A DNA stretch of 64,000 nt from Quillaja saponaria (lineage: Eukaryota > Streptophyta > Magnoliopsida > Fabales > Quillajaceae). The position numbers were made by a program, and so were the translations under genes. Every line of letters starts with the position of its first letter. Position 1 is the first letter of the stretch. The notes under the pieces were generated by a model, which was given only the letters and a program-made list of their open reading frames with translations, did not search any database and was not told where the DNA came from. The stretch lies in NCBI GenBank assembly GCA_029379385.1, contig CM055607.1, forward strand, positions 35,647,235 through 35,711,234, in the 5' to 3' direction. Shown piece by piece: positions 37,283-50,670 of this stretch.

Positions 37283-38901
37283 GTGGGTTATAAGTGCTTT
37301 TGGTTCTTAGAGCTCTTACGAGAATGACAATGGCAACATAAAGCATAGCAAGATCATACTCGGGAGGCAGCTTGGAAAAGATTTAGACACACTGAACACG
37401 GCAGCTAATTTGCCTTCCAATTCTCGTGTCCATATATGGGACAAAATCTATTTCTTGATTGACGTTATTCCCAATTTTGTAATAAAATCCGAGTAATCTT
37501 ATAGCCTATTACTTTACGTTTTTGGTAACATGTTCCTTAAAAAGAAAAAGTTGAATGTATTATGAAGTAAATTTTCTAGGGCCATGAAACAGGCCCAGTT
37601 ACATAGAGCTCTTTGTTGTGGGTCAGCAAGGTTGTCCTTTTTATTAGATTTCTGGAAAGTTTTGTGAAATTCCAAACAACGCACAAGTAGTAGGGCTAGG
37701 AAAATCTTGCTCATGCCCAATGGGCTGCCGATGACAATATCTAAAGTAAACACATTAAGAGTTTTTATTTTTCTTGAGAATATTTTAGATTAATCACTCA
37801 AAATGAAAACATGCATAAAAAATTCTCTTTATGTTCTTCAAAAGTATAAACTTGAGAGACAGGTACAAATTCAACTAGAAATATTATTAGACAAATATAT
37901 TTTATCTTCTTTCTTTGAACAAGACCCACAATTACAGAAAAATTTAAATCCTTATTAACAGTTCCCTTTCAAAACTTGATTGATAAAGGAGCTGCTTCAA
38001 CCATGAGAAAGAGACAAATTTGAGCCGCCCAGTAATCAATTAATCATCCTATCAAGATCAATATTGATTCCTAAATTTAGTGTCCTAATCACTACAACAA
38101 CACCCAATACTCCTTTTCTGTGAAAACTTGTTTGCCTATCTAATAAATGGAAAGGTCTGGACCTGACAACGTGTCGCTTAAAAGCTTGGCCAGATCTTAC
38201 AGTACAGTTGTGGATTTAGGAGCACCAACTAATTAGATGAAGGTGTAGGTAAGGTGATGGGCTAAATTGGTAGAATAAAATAAAGTCTAAGAAGTCTTGA
38301 CATTTTTCATGTGCCTTCCGCTTAGAGTCAAAGAAAGGAGGTGGAATAAAAGTGGAGCGTTGTCTTTAAGCAACTACTGCGAAACTAGTATATTTCAAAA
38401 GAGACATTTAAATAATCTACAAAGCCAATTAGAATTTGCTTAGTTTAACATTCATAATCACAAATATAATTGTTCAATTCAACCTTTCGAATTTATTCCA
38501 CTAAATTTTTTCAATTAAAGTCAAATTCTTATCATCCGACTATTTGAATATTTTAAAAATCAATTAAGAAGTTGGTCCTCTTGACTTAATTTTTATTTGA
38601 ATTTAAAAATTCAGTCTCAACTTCTAGACTTTTTTGTTGTAAATGTTTTTATCAATTAAGTGCATAAGTTAAATCTTGCAAAAAAAAAAGGGGCTTAAAT
38701 TTGACCAGAAATTTCTTGTTGCTTGAATTGTTCGCACAAATGAAAACAATAATAGTACAAGAACCAAGAAATAAATAAAAAAATAAAAACATTATTTACA
38801 TTTTACTAAATTTTGTAGTTTAAGACAAAAATCGTGACTCTACATTAAATATGGTAATAATTAATATTTTGAAATTCAAAAGAAAAGTAAATGATAGTCT
38901 T
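37283..38901. other. Intergenic region between convergent genes
   Basis: The 3' ends of the kinase (plus strand) and the ATL gene (minus strand) face each other here. The stretch is AT-rich, about 37.75-38.85 kb especially. No coding exon is supported. Confidence 0.55.
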
Positions 38902-40017
38902 TTAAACAGGAGGACGAACCGAATCACCGGCGTCCGGTTTACTTGGTTGAGTCGAAGTCCCCTCATCAGTTGCAGTGGCTACTTTTGGAGACTTCATCGA
39001 CGACGCTCTCATGAGAAACGGCGGCGTCATAGTGAAAACCCATCTGTCAGACTTAAAACTCCGGTCCATCCTTTCTAGCCGTTTGCCTAACTTCCCTCTA
39101 CTACTACCTTCACCACCGGTTCGATAGCCCCGCCTTGAACTACTTTCTCTAGGCAACACAATCATGCTTGTGGCCCTTTGAAATTTCCGGTTCATTAAAA
39201 TTTGGTTTCTCACTTCGACCGGTAATCTCAAAGTAAACCGTTCAGTGTTCTCACCCGGTTGAATCAAAGAATGACCGGTCGAGTGCGAACGGGGAAATTT
39301 CCGCCGGGTGGACCGCCCTCGCGTTCTGTTTCGGTTCAGTGTTTGATCTACGCACATAACTTCGGGTTCTACTGGATGTCGATCAACGTCTTCGTGCTGA
39401 TCTTCGCGTACGGGATCGACGGCGTCGTTTTGTGCCTCGATGTCTGTCTCGGTGTTGAGCTCAGGGTGTTCGTGTACAGCCTCGTCAGTTTCAGGAGCAA
39501 GGTTGGCCCGGCAAACGGGACAAGTCGTATGAGATTTCAACCATTCGTCGATACAGTCAGGATGGAAAACGTGATCGCATTTCGGAATCAAACGCAGCTT
39601 TTCATCGTCTTCGAATTCACACAAACAAACAGCGCATTCTAGAGCGCCTTTTCCGATCTTGAGCCCTTTCACCATCGTGTACTCCAAAGTAGGAAATGTC
39701 TCAATCACTGCTGGATCGAGTCCACGCGCGGCGCGTCTGGAACGAGCAGCCGCACCACCTACTTGTCCGGCGTTGTTTGATGCTGAATCGTTACAATGGC
39801 GGATGTATAAGGAAAAGAAGCCCATAAAGAAAAGCGCTGCGACTAAAACCACGATAATCACCGCCAACGATGGGCTAAACCGATTGTACGGGTACTGGTC
39901 CGATTGAGGCGGAGTAAATCCGCCTTGCCCACTGGCCAAAGGAAGCGCCGGTGAGAGGAGGAGGATGAACAAGGAGAGGGAAATTATCCCCTGCTTCTGC
40001 TGCTTGTTGAAGTTCAT
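38902..40017 (-). CDS. ATL: ATL-family RING-H2 E3 ubiquitin ligase (ATL6/ATL31-like)
   Basis: Single exon, 371 aa, intronless as is usual for ATLs. A signal-like hydrophobic N-terminus (residues about 11-30) is followed by a membrane helix (about 50-72), then the GLD box (RGLDPAVIETFPTLEY, residues 98-113) and the RING-H2 finger (residues about 128-173, ECAVCLCEFED..CDHVFHPDCIDEWL..CPVCR). It has the C3H2C3 ligand set and the Trp after the fifth ligand that binds E2. The long C-terminal part has Arg/Ser-rich stretches (RSTRRKFPRSHSTGHSL, RFTLRLP) and the RWVFTMTPPFLMRA-like segment seen in ATL6/ATL31, which in Arabidopsis control 14-3-3 stability in carbon/nitrogen and defence signalling. A TATATAAA sequence at about 40048-40057 sits only about 35 bases before the ATG, so the 5' leader would be very short or another TATA is used. 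Confidence 0.96.
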   Translation of the reverse strand: MNFNKQQKQGIISLSLFILLLSPALPLASGQGGFTPPQSDQYPYNRFSPSLAVIIVVLVAALFFMGFFSLYIRHCNDSASNNAGQVGGAAARSRRAARGLDPAVIETFPTLEYTMVKGLKIGKGALECAVCLCEFEDDEKLRLIPKCDHVFHPDCIDEWLKSHTTCPVCRANLAPETDEAVHEHPELNTETDIEAQNDAVDPVREDQHEDVDRHPVEPEVMCVDQTLNRNRTRGRSTRRKFPRSHSTGHSLIQPGENTERFTLRLPVEVRNQILMNRKFQRATSMIVLPRESSSRRGYRTGGEGSSRGKLGKRLERMDRSFKSDRWVFTMTPPFLMRASSMKSPKVATATDEGTSTQPSKPDAGDSVRPPV

Positions 40018-41060
40018 GATTTAGTTGGGGATTTCAGAAGAATTCTTTTTATATAAATCGGTGTTTTCTTTTTTTGCCGGTGGTGGTCTGGGCACCGCAT
40101 AGATAGAGAGAGAGAAGAGAGGAAGTAAGGACGAGTCGTTTATAAATGAGATAAAGAGGTAGGTGGTATGTGAATATGTAGGGTGTCGTGTGGAGCAAGA
40201 CGCTGGCGGAGAAGACTACGGAAGAGAAGTGGGGTCCACTTTTACAGAGTTACATACACCTTCTTTGGCTTTTCCTTGATTAAAGAAGGAAATAAGGGGT
40301 CGGTGACGTAGGCATTTAGTCATTGATGGTGTGCTACCTGGACTGACGGGCCCCGTTAGAAGGTTCCATAAGGAAAGACAGAAAAAAAAAAAAAAAAAAA
40401 AAAAGACAGAAGCGGCTGAGTGAAAAGAATTGTTTTTTTAACAAATATTGGTACTTACTAACATATAATAAATTTCTTATATTAATAATAATTAAATACA
40501 GTAATAAAAGAGTTATATTTTAATTTGAGAATATAAATTCAAAATTTAAAACTCTCAAATATTAGGAGTATCTCAATGGTAATATTGTTATAAAATTGTT
40601 GGATTAGCTTCACAATAATATTTTTAAACAAAGTTAATAAACCAAAAAATAATAAATAAAATAAAAATTAGTAGTAAATTTAATTTATAAAATCTTAATA
40701 ATATATTAAATGCTAATTATACAAACTCAAAATAAATTAGATACTAAATGTGGTTGGTGGATCCCACTTGGACAATTTCAATAACAGTGAGTGAATTATT
40801 ATCGATCCAAATGGATCTTCACCGTTAAATGCCAGGGAGATCAAAGGTCCTCAGCGGCTGTACTGGATAAGTACTAGTTTACCAAAGCTTATTAGTTATT
40901 TAGTCAAAACTCAAAAATGTTTACATTATATTTAATTAGAAAAATAAATTGATTGCATTAATCACTGTCACCCATGTGATTAACTAATCATGGTTAATTC
41001 ACTAAATTAGTCATTGATTTACAAAGAAAATATTTATATAAATATGATAAATATTTAAAA

Positions 41061-41243
41061 AATTTACAAAGTATTTTAGTAAATAAATTTAAAAAAAATA
41101 TTTTTCAAGAGATTGAAAATTCGAGTAACCATAACTAGTAGTTAGTTATTAAGTATAGTGATATAGGCATAACATCGTGCCTATTGTTTAGTATACTAAA
41201 GAGAACAAGTGTTAATTTTTCATTCAATTTGTCTTTCTATGTG
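41061..41243. repeat. Direct repeat copy 1 (183 bp)
   Basis: Starts AATTTACAAAGTATTTTAGT and ends TTTGTCTTTCTATGTG. It matches 41678-41860 with only a few differences. The flanks differ at both ends. Its boundaries do not show TG...CA, so it is not a clear LTR. Confidence 0.9.
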
Positions 41244-41677
41244 ATTCAAATATAAACTTCATGATCTTAACATTGAATATTAATTCAAATCAAATGTTAT
41301 ATATAGAAAAAATATTATGAAAGCTAATAAAGTAACAATAAAATGTCATAATTGAAACTTAAAAAATTACAATGGTTATGTTACAACATTTTTTTCTTAG
41401 TATTTGTTTAAGTTTTGATCTACTAACAAAAAAGTTTATTCATCTTTTAACCAGCTGAGGGGTTTTTTATTTTATTGTTATTTAAACAAACGTGAAAGAA
41501 ATAGTCTTCCATAGTGTTACTCGTGTTTTCTTAAAAATATTAATGGTTGCCTAAAAATATTGTTGAACAACACCCAAATTTTGTTTTTTTGTCTTAAATA
41601 TAATTAGTGAACAGCATTAATTAGATTTAGCAAAATTATAGAAATATTATTAATAACGAGTTAATTTAGTAGTGAAT

Positions 41678-41860
41678 AATTTACAAAGTATTTTAGTAAA
41701 TAAATTTAAAAAAATATTTTTCAAGAGATTGAAAGTTCTGAGTAACCATAACTAGTAGTTAGTTATTAAGTATAGTGATATAGGCATAACATCGTGCCTA
41801 TTGTTTAGTATACTAAAGAGAACAAGTGTTAATTTTTCATTCAGTTTGTCTTTCTATGTG
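41678..41860. repeat. Direct repeat copy 2 (183 bp)
   Basis: Same orientation as copy 1 and the same length, with 434 bases between the copies. High identity over the whole unit points to a fairly recent duplication. Confidence 0.9.
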
Positions 41861-42526
41861 TTAGTCTTACGGCTTTGTCCAAATATAACTATATGCTACA
41901 TTGCCTTCTACTACTTGGCCAGGGACCAAGTCAGAAAAGTTTGTTTTTAAAACTTGTGAGGATTACAACAAAATGTAATTTAAAATATTTAATTGTATTG
42001 TAAAGTTGAAAATTTCAAGATCCTAATGATCCTAATCATTTCATATGTATCAAAAAAGGTTGTGTCGTAATTAAACCCAAATATTAAACTTCTCTATCTT
42101 TTTGTTGTTTTTTTTTTCTTTCATATATATAAATAAGTACTTATACAGTCTACAATTTATGTCTATTAGAGAAATGGAATAAATTATTGTAACAATAATA
42201 AAAAAATTGAATTCCTAAATTTGGAAGGTCATGTATTTACAGACATATTAAAACTAGTTTTAGGAGCCGTATGAAGACCGCAAAACTCATCTAGAAAACT
42301 AATAATTAAGGATCATTCACTATGTTCTTCTACTTGGTGTTTTATTTATTTATAGAAAATTGGGGCTGGCTGCTAAAGAAAACAATTATTATGGAATAAA
42401 AGAAGTAGCTTCAGCTGGCATGTGAAAATGTAACAAGATACCATTTCTAGAAGATTACCAAAGTCGCCATCCATTTTTGTCAATGAAAGAATTTGATTCT
42501 CCACTCATGTATATCCTCATATATAA

Positions 42527-42555
42527 TTATTAATTAATTAATTAATTAATTAATT
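42527..42555. repeat. (TTAA)n microsatellite
   Basis: About seven tandem TTAA units in the gene-free region. Confidence 0.85.
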
Positions 42556-43613
42556 GAACAAGTCACGAGTGGTGAATGGCAAAAATTTTTGAGCAAGAGA
42601 ATCAACAAATGGCGTCAATGGACTTTCATTAAATTTGTCGTCAAATAACATTTTAAAATTTTCATTAATATTTACTCAAAGAACTGCAATTATTATAAAT
42701 AAATATATATTTAATAATTCATAGAGTCTTATCTCTAAGAATAAGTCAAAGTATAAAGCAATTGTCTGGGCCTACGTAGTCCAAGACATTAACTGGGCTA
42801 CTTCTATGGGCTTTCCAAAGGGGTATACATAGGCTTTATATAAAAATATTCTAGAGGAGAAGAAATATTGTAGCCCAAAGGGACAAAACCAATTTTCTTT
42901 CATAATTGTCTCATTCTCATAATTAAATGTAAAATAGTTAGTGAATTTTCTACACTAACAAAATCAATTATAAACCATACATTCGTACTTGCAAAAACGT
43001 GTAAGATATCAAAATTAACTTAAAAGTTTGAGATTTCAAATAATAGTATAAATTTTATTGTGTACTTAATGATCTATTTGCTTGAGTGAATTATAAATTA
43101 ATGAAATGCAATTTTATTTTTTAAAAGTAAATCAATAATTAAATGACAACTAAAGAAATTGTGTCAATTTAGGGGTCCCAAAAGATATAAAGGTAAGATC
43201 ATGAAAAAACATACAAATCCCAAAATTGCTTTCTCTAGGCTTCTCTTGGTCCATCTATCCCTATATGGTTTGGAATTTTGTTTAGGTTCAAAGCAACTAA
43301 CATTACAATCATAATGATGCTTAGTAACGGGCAATTAGTTAATCTCATTTTCACCTTTCACCTAAAACAAGTATCCCAACACTAATTAAAAGATGAGAGA
43401 TTTGGATTAGATATTTTTTTTTGTTTTAGTAATTCTCTACAATTAAGTTATTACTTGAGTGAAAATCACGCATAATTACTTGGTAATATGACTATATATA
43501 AGGGGACATTGTAAACTTCAAGGACTGACAAAGACGCAAGTTAGGTTAAAAACAAATTTAATCTAAAATAGTCATAATCAGATTTGATTTGATTTAAATT
43601 AGGTTAGTTTACA

Positions 43614-43640
43614 CATATATATATATATATATATATATAT
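43614..43640. repeat. (AT)n microsatellite
   Basis: About 27 bases of alternating A and T followed by TTTTG. Confidence 0.85.
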
Positions 43641-43782
43641 TTTGTTGAATTGTTTTGACATGAAAAATTCAAGTGTCTGTATTAATAAATTAAATTATTG
43701 TTTCTAATAGAAGTTTTAAAAAAATAATAAAAGAAATATTTAATTAAGACCCAGCTATTATATAAATTGTGGTACCTTGGCT

Positions 43783-43860
43783 TGCCCTTGCCCTTGCCCC
43801 CACGAAACTAATTGCCCATTAAATGAAACTGTGCATGCCTTTCTTTCTTTCTTTCTTTCT
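43783..43860. repeat. CCCTTG and CTTT short tandem repeats
   Basis: Three units of CCCTTG near 43783-43800, then a run of CTTT units near 43842-43860. These are simple repeats in noncoding DNA. Confidence 0.75.
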
Positions 43861-46800
43861 CCCAACTTGTAAATCGAAACCGCCTTTAATTTCAGAAAGT
43901 GGTTTCGTTAGCGGCCGTGGTTTCAATTTTCAATCACTGATGGTCGTCCGTCCTGCAGCTGGATAAGGATTAAGGAATTGTGTTATATAGGATATGATTC
44001 CATTCCATAATTGATTTCCCCCACGTGTACGGTTGAAAATGGCCTCATTTTGGTGCTTTTCCAAATGCACGAGACAAATTTAGTTATGTCCAATCAAATA
44101 AAAATTGGGCAAAGATACGTCTCTGTCTTCTTTCTTACAAGGGTCAGAGACGTACAGACATTAACAGTTTAATTTGCATGCATGCATGAATTTTAGGTTT
44201 TGGGCTTTTTGGCTTCTCTTATATATTTGAAGGAATTTTTTTTTTAATCTTATTATTCACATTGAGTGTAAGATTAATCTAATTCAGGTTTGGGATTGCC
44301 CCGTCTTACAAGGATAATCAATGACTATGCAAAAATCTATAACATATTGATTAATGAAAAAAATTTGACCTGTGTCTTAGAGATGTATATTTTTTTATTT
44401 AAAAAAAAAAAAATGTAATAATGATAACTGTGACAATAATCTTACCCAAAAACTTGTGTAAACAGAAAACTTGACAATCTATACCAGATTTATGTAAATT
44501 ATGCTTTAAAAATATGAAAAAATAAATTAAATTATCAACACCTGGAGATGCAAAAAGCCTTGAGTGGAAGAATATATGATTGGAGTGGAATAAACCTTTT
44601 GCTATGAGAATTCTCACAAAAAGTTACTTAATTAAAGGTATAAAGGTAGGTAGGTAAAATACAAGTGATGGTAGGCGATCCATGAAAAGTGAATTTGATT
44701 TTGAATGAAAGTGATTTTGCCTGCTAATTACAATACATGTGGGTAAAAGTAATTTGGCTTTTGCAATCGATTTCCTTGCTGAATTGGCTTCTAAACTTGA
44801 CGTATTAGGGATTGATTCAATTAATGGCCAAAACCATCATATCTTTATCTTTTGGAATTAATTGCTACTTTTTCTTTTTTTTAATGTCATATTTCCTTCT
44901 TTCTTTTCTCTCTTAACTTTAGAATTAATATTTAATATAGTTAAGGAAAAAAGTTTTGATTAATTTAAGATAAGCTAGTGTGCTTTATTTGAATCAGCAA
45001 GTCTTTGTCTTTCTAATAATCTACCTTTAATTGTATGGTTAATTTTGTATTTCTACATAAATAGCAAGCTGTCTTTGACTCTGATTAGTTTTGTATTTCC
45101 TTACTTAGGAAAATTAAAACAATTCCTTTTACTATAATATTAATTAACCGCATGCCCATCCTGAAATTGTGGAACACAAATTATAATTTTGGGTCTGCAT
45201 TATATTACGCATCTTAGTTACAGCTAGCTGGCTGTAAATGAATTAATAAATTCAAACTAGAATCTAGCTGTGCACATACATATTTATAGTTCAATGCATA
45301 GGTTATTTTCATATAATTAATTAATCTTTTGTTAGGTGAGAGCTGATTAATTAATGTATAACATACATGCATGTTCTTAAAATCTAATTAAATCACTTTG
45401 CAATTAGGCATGAGCTAGCTGTTATTCATTAATTCGTTAGCAATATTCTTAAAATGTGAAGTAATTAATTTGATTAACAATCGCAAGTTGTTAAAATACA
45501 CATGTTTTAAGCTTATCTCTTCCCCAATCTGTGATCGAACTCGATATATCTCCTCCCTCAATCCACCTATAATTAACAAAAAAAAATTGAGTTATTTTTT
45601 GACATGCTAGGAGAAAATAATCTGAAATCATTAAAAACCAATTTGATTTGTTCAAACCTGTGAGCTGATAATGACAAAGTTTCTGGTATGATAGTATGAA
45701 CCAAATCTTTGTGATCCATTAATTAATTCTTCAAAACCTATATTGGCAAAATAGTCGGTTATGCCTATCACTTTGCTATATCTATACTATTCTAGAAGTT
45801 AAAAAATCTTTATACTCTCATACTTTCTAATAGTATATATTAATTAAAAATAATGAAAGATTAGTTTTTCTCACTTAACAATTGCTCATTATATCAGACA
45901 TACTTACGTACCAACTATAACTCTTTCATTTTTTATCTCTTAATAACTACCCACATTATTCCACTCATAAATTGATTTCTCTTTTCTCTTTTAATTAAGA
46001 CTAAAAACAACTTAAAATAACAACTTTATACATTTTAAAAAAATCATTCATTATTTGCGTAAACACATGCACATGGTTAGTATATATATATCTTAATTAC
46101 TATATAACTCCCTATGTAACAAAACGCGGTGATTATGATGCATGAATTTGAACTGAAAAAGCAATAAGCTAGCATTGTTGAGGAGAAGAAGAGTTCAACA
46201 TGTTTGACAGCTAGCTAGAATGACAAGACTCGTGAATTTGTATGTTATGCAGAAAAATGTTGAAATTATATTTGTGAACCAAAATGATCGCCAATGAAAT
46301 CACAATTTCACAGGAACAAATTAAATGCATGTGTTTATTAACTAATTAATAGGTAATTAAAATTGATCACTTATTTGAAGGTCGACCAACCGGCCTAATG
46401 CCTAAATTAACAACCTAGTCCTAAGTATACCCACTTTTTATTAATTATGATTGTAATTTAGTGTGGATTTACCTACTCAATATCCTTAGTTGTTGATCAA
46501 ATTTTTATCAAAGTGTCCACGACCGACCAAAATTAATGTGGAACAGTTGACAGACAATGCGTACAATATGAGATAAATCAGATATTTTTTTGAGTATTTT
46601 TACATTTTTTAAAAATGTGAATTTAATTTTGTTTAGAATTTATGATTGTCTCTCTTAAAAGTGTTTTTTACGAGCTCTAACTCTTGACATTGTAAAATTC
46701 TCTTAACCGTTAAATTCAAGTGTATTTTACTACTTTAACTATATCTTATAGATTTAAATTAATTTTAACTTAAACAAGTAATTAGAAAAAAATAAATAAA

Positions 46801-49331
46801 TATCAACTCCAAATTAAACATTCATTCATAACATTTTATTGGAGAGGCGTCACGTCCTAACTTTTAGACATTTGATGAGGTCTATAATATTTTAGTCTAT
46901 TCTTTTGTTTTTGCTTTCACACTATGTTGGACAAATTTTTTTATAAAAAAACTACTACCCAAATTTCAAGAGATCTTAATTATTGCTAACTTCAGAGTCT
47001 TTTTTAAATGGTATCCCAAATTGTTAATTTGTAGATAATTCTAGCTAGGTTCTATAATTTAGAGCGTAATTTGCAGAGGTCAATTATGTCGATAAGAAAT
47101 TAAGGATTAAGAAATACATAGTAGTAGCCAATAATATTGAAACCCCTTTTTCAAAGTTTCCATTGTATTAATTTTGAGAAAGTCGTAATCTTGTATCTGG
47201 GAAAAAGACAAATAATTGATTTATGGATACAAATTATTAGGCTGATCGAAAAATATATTCACGAATTATTAAAAAAATATATAGAATTGATTAAATTTTC
47301 CCCACACTTAGAATGAGAAGTTTATAAAATAAAATATAATTACCTCTAAATTGGAGAACTTATAAATCTAACTAGCTGGTATCTAGATCGCTTGATTCTT
47401 TGATTCTATTAAATTTCTCTTTTAATTTACTAGTTCTGTGATTCTATGTTTTTTTTCTTCTTCTAATTAGAATTAGTTTTCCGTGGTACTTGAAGAAATA
47501 AATATAAATGAAGCTAGCATTAACTAATTAAGTACATGTTAGCCAGCAGAAAATAATAATTAACAGTTCATTGAATCCAACCATATATATATATGTCATA
47601 TTTACTTTTATGTAGACAAGCTGCGTCTCTTTGTTGGATACTAGTACAAGTTAGGTTTTTGTTTTTACATATGAAAACAGCCAAATTAATAAAATAAACC
47701 AGATGCTGTGTCTGTCTTTTAATTGTGATTGTCTGTGTTTTCTAATTAAACACAACAGCTAGGTAGGCTAAGTATATCTAAAACAAGATCATTATGAGGC
47801 CCACTAAAATGGCGTAGGGTTATACGGTTGCATGTGTAATACGTTGATTGCTACAGTACTTGGGTTAGAGAATATATATCTTAAATATATGATTAATTTC
47901 ATCAAGTTCATGAGATTGTGAAGTATAAAATTTTCATGAATTTGAAGAGAGCATAAATTGATTTGGATATTACTTAAACTGTTAAAAATAATTATAATGT
48001 TAATAATGCATACATAATACTTGAGCTTAAACAGAACTTGAGTCTTCTTGAAGACTTTTGTTGGGATCAACATCCATCGTATCTTTTTTACAACAAGATT
48101 TTGATACATTCAATAGGTGCCAGTTGGGTCTAAACCTTATTTAATGTTGCATAGGTTATTTTATATTGATTTTAGGAGTGGAATTTCTCATATTTTTCTT
48201 ATTTGAAAATGTACCAACTATAGTGTTTGTAAAATCATTGATGATATTAGTTCATACAAAATGAAGTAAAAATCAATACAAAAATTTTCAAGAGTGTATC
48301 TCTGACAATAATTAAGTAGATTAATAAATTATTATCAATTTGACTGATAAATTTTTATTGTTGATATTGATAAACACAATTTCAATTACAGAATCATAAA
48401 AAGTGTTTGCAATATTCTATTATCCCCAATCTCTTCCCAAAAAAGTGTAACAAGTAAAATAATAGCATCAATCAATTATGTAATATTTATGTTGGGGAAC
48501 TTTTGTTTGTGCTTTACATATAGGTTGAAGCACTCAAGCTCATCGTCATGGATTCTTCCTCCTTCTGCAAATTTCTGACAAGAAAAACTTTTGCAATCTC
48601 TCTCTCTAATATATAGAAGAGCTTCTGGATCTCAACAAAGTTTTAGAGATTTTCTTTCATGAATTCAACTTTGTGAGAATCTCTGATATGAATGTCAGCT
48701 TTAACCCATGTTTCCATGTGTCTTTCTTAATCGTACGTCCGATCCTATTATTACCTAATGAGAAGAAGCCCCTCTCCATCTACTTTGGGTGACCGGGTTA
48801 GATATTTGATTTGATCAGTTTAGATTTTTTGTGTCTAAACGATACGCTATTACTATTTAATTCGAATCATAACCCCTTAAACTCAAGTCATAATCAAATT
48901 ATTTATAAAAAAATATATTTTATGTAAAATGTTAATTAAAAAATACAAGATAAGACTACTATTTTTATCACTAGGACAGTAAATTATAAAACAAAAATAT
49001 ATTTTCCCCTGGAATTTCATGAATTTCCCTCCCCTTTTTTTCCCTTAAAAATATATTTGTCATTTTCTCAAATTATTTATTCGACATTCCTTCACTCAGT
49101 TGTTCTTTACATTTCTTTTCTGTTTTTCCAGGAAAGAAAAAACATATATCATTTTCAAGTTTTCATTCATATTGAGATGACAGGTGTGTCTCAAAAGTGC
49201 AAGTATCTACTACTTTACTACAATTATTACCAGTACCCACAAGCTTGTTCATATTCTATATGGTTGCCTCATTCAAAACTTAATCATACTAATTCTTTTG
49301 TTTCTCTCTTCAAATAAATTCAATTCTATTT

Positions 49332-49337
49332 CACGTG
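49332..49337. promoter_or_regulatory. G-box (CACGTG) before the bHLH gene
   Basis: A palindromic CACGTG lies 100 bases upstream of the bHLH ATG. bHLH proteins of this type bind E-box/G-box sites, so feedback by family members is possible, but this is inference from position only. Confidence 0.4.
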
Positions 49338-49436
49338 CAATTTCCACTATTCCTTTGTTTACACCAAGGCCTTTAAAACCTCAATTGCTCCATCCAAAGA
49401 GGACACAACTGGCTTGCCTTTAACAGATATTGATTA

Positions 49437-50670
49437 ATGGCACTGGAAACAGTGGAATTTCAACAAGACCTATTTGGTTATGGTAGCAAGGACCTCTATT
49501 ACTTGTTAGAAAATGGAGGAGCTAGTTGGAGCTATGATCAATTCAACCTTGAAGATGAAGAAAAGCAAGGGTCTCTTGAATACTTTACTGAGAACCACCA
49601 AGCAGAAAGTTATTCTTATGGAGCTGATTGGAATTCTTCTCCCTCATCAATGGGGCTGGTGCCCCATTTTCATGAAATCCATCTTTCCAATTCTTCCTCA
49701 GACACAATAAACAATGGAATTAACTGTCAGCTCATCTCAAGGTGAAGTCCAACACTTGGATACCTCAACAACCATGCCTACTCGTCCAAAGAGACGCCGT
49801 GCCAAACCTCGAAAAAATAAGGAAGATATTGAGAATCAAAGAATGACTCACATTGCAGTAGAGAGAAATAGAAGGAAGCAAATGAATGAGTATCTCTCTG
49901 TTCTTAGATCTTTAATGCCAGATTCCTATGTTCAAAGGGTAACTAGCTCTTTTCCCCTCAAAATCCCAAGAATTCTTAGTAAGTTGTTTGATTCTTGTTT
50001 TGGGTTTTGAGCAATTTTTGTGGTTTTGAAATGCAGGGTGATCAAGCTTCAATAATTGGAGGTGCAATTAATTTTGTGAAGGAACTTGAGCACAGGCTGC
50101 AATTCCTTGGTGCTCAGAAAGAAACAGAGGGGAAATCTGATGTTGGTCCAGTTATGCCTTTCTCTGATTTCTTCACCTTTCCCCAGTATTCGACAAGTTC
50201 CAGAAGCTGCCAGGACTCTCTAGCCATGGGAGATCAGATGGCTCAGGTTGAGGTTCAGTCTGGTATTGCTGATATAGAAGTGACAATGGTGGAGAGCCAT
50301 GCAAACCTGAAAATCAGATCCAAAAGAGGGCCAAAGCAGCTCTTGAAGATTGTCTCTGGTTTGCATAGCATGCGTCTCACAATCTTGCACTTAAATTTCA
50401 CAACAGCTGGTGAAATTGTCCTCTATTCTCTTAGTGTTAAGGTTAGTCTGTGGCAGTCAAATGTAGCATTAATTGTCTGATTTTTGTTCATTCAGTTCAA
50501 GAATTTTATGCTGTTCTTTTTCCTTTTCACTTTTCTGTAAAAACTTAAAAAATTTGATGGAAATCTGGATGCAGGTAGAGGATGATTGCAAGCTAAGTTC
50601 AGTGGATGAGATTGCCAAGGCCGTGTATCAAATGCTAGATAGGATTCAGCAAGAGTCAATATTGAAATGA
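49437..50670 (+). CDS. bHLH transcription factor (bHLH94/bHLH96-like), frameshift in exon 1
   Basis: Exons 49437-49938, 50037-50441 and 50575-50670 give about 333 aa if one base is corrected. The protein starts [16 protein letters not shown], as in the bHLH94/96/70/71 group. After a variable region come [20 protein letters not shown] and the basic helix-loop-helix. The HxxxERxRR contacts ([16 protein letters not shown]) predict G-box binding, and the loop-helix 2 begins [18 protein letters not shown]. The C-terminus, [13 protein letters not shown] through LYSLSVK and [16 protein letters not shown], is the ACT-like dimerisation domain. Relatives act in stomatal, vascular or stress programmes as dimers. 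The frame changes by one base between about 49600 and 49745: the first frame ends at TGA at 49743-49745, while the bHLH frame is open upstream. Exon 1 is 502 nt, one more than the phases need. It is either a 1-nt assembly insertion or a null allele. Confidence 0.93.

Larger units (their letters stand above)
40018..49436. other. 9.4-kb AT-rich gene-free region
   Basis: No coding exon, RNA gene or intact transposon could be supported on either strand. The left end carries the ATL promoter and a poly-A run of about 24 at 40381-40404. Repeats inside: a 183-bp direct repeat (41061 and 41678), a (TTAA)n tract, an (AT)n tract and a CTTT tract. The right end, about 48.5-49.4 kb, is the bHLH promoter side. 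Long runs of TAATTAAT words suggest old noncoding DNA, and a decayed transposon cannot be excluded. Confidence 0.55.

Noticed and set aside
39259..39907. Plus-strand open frames opposite the ATL gene
   Set aside because: Shadows of the GC-richer ATL coding exon; no start context or family match.
40048..40057. TATATAAA as the ATL core promoter
   Set aside because: It would leave almost no 5' leader before the ATG; kept only as a remark, not as a feature.
49700..49760. An intron with donor CTCAAG|GTGAAG in the bHLH first exon
   Set aside because: No acceptor lies before the basic region that must remain, so the frame change is not explained by splicing.
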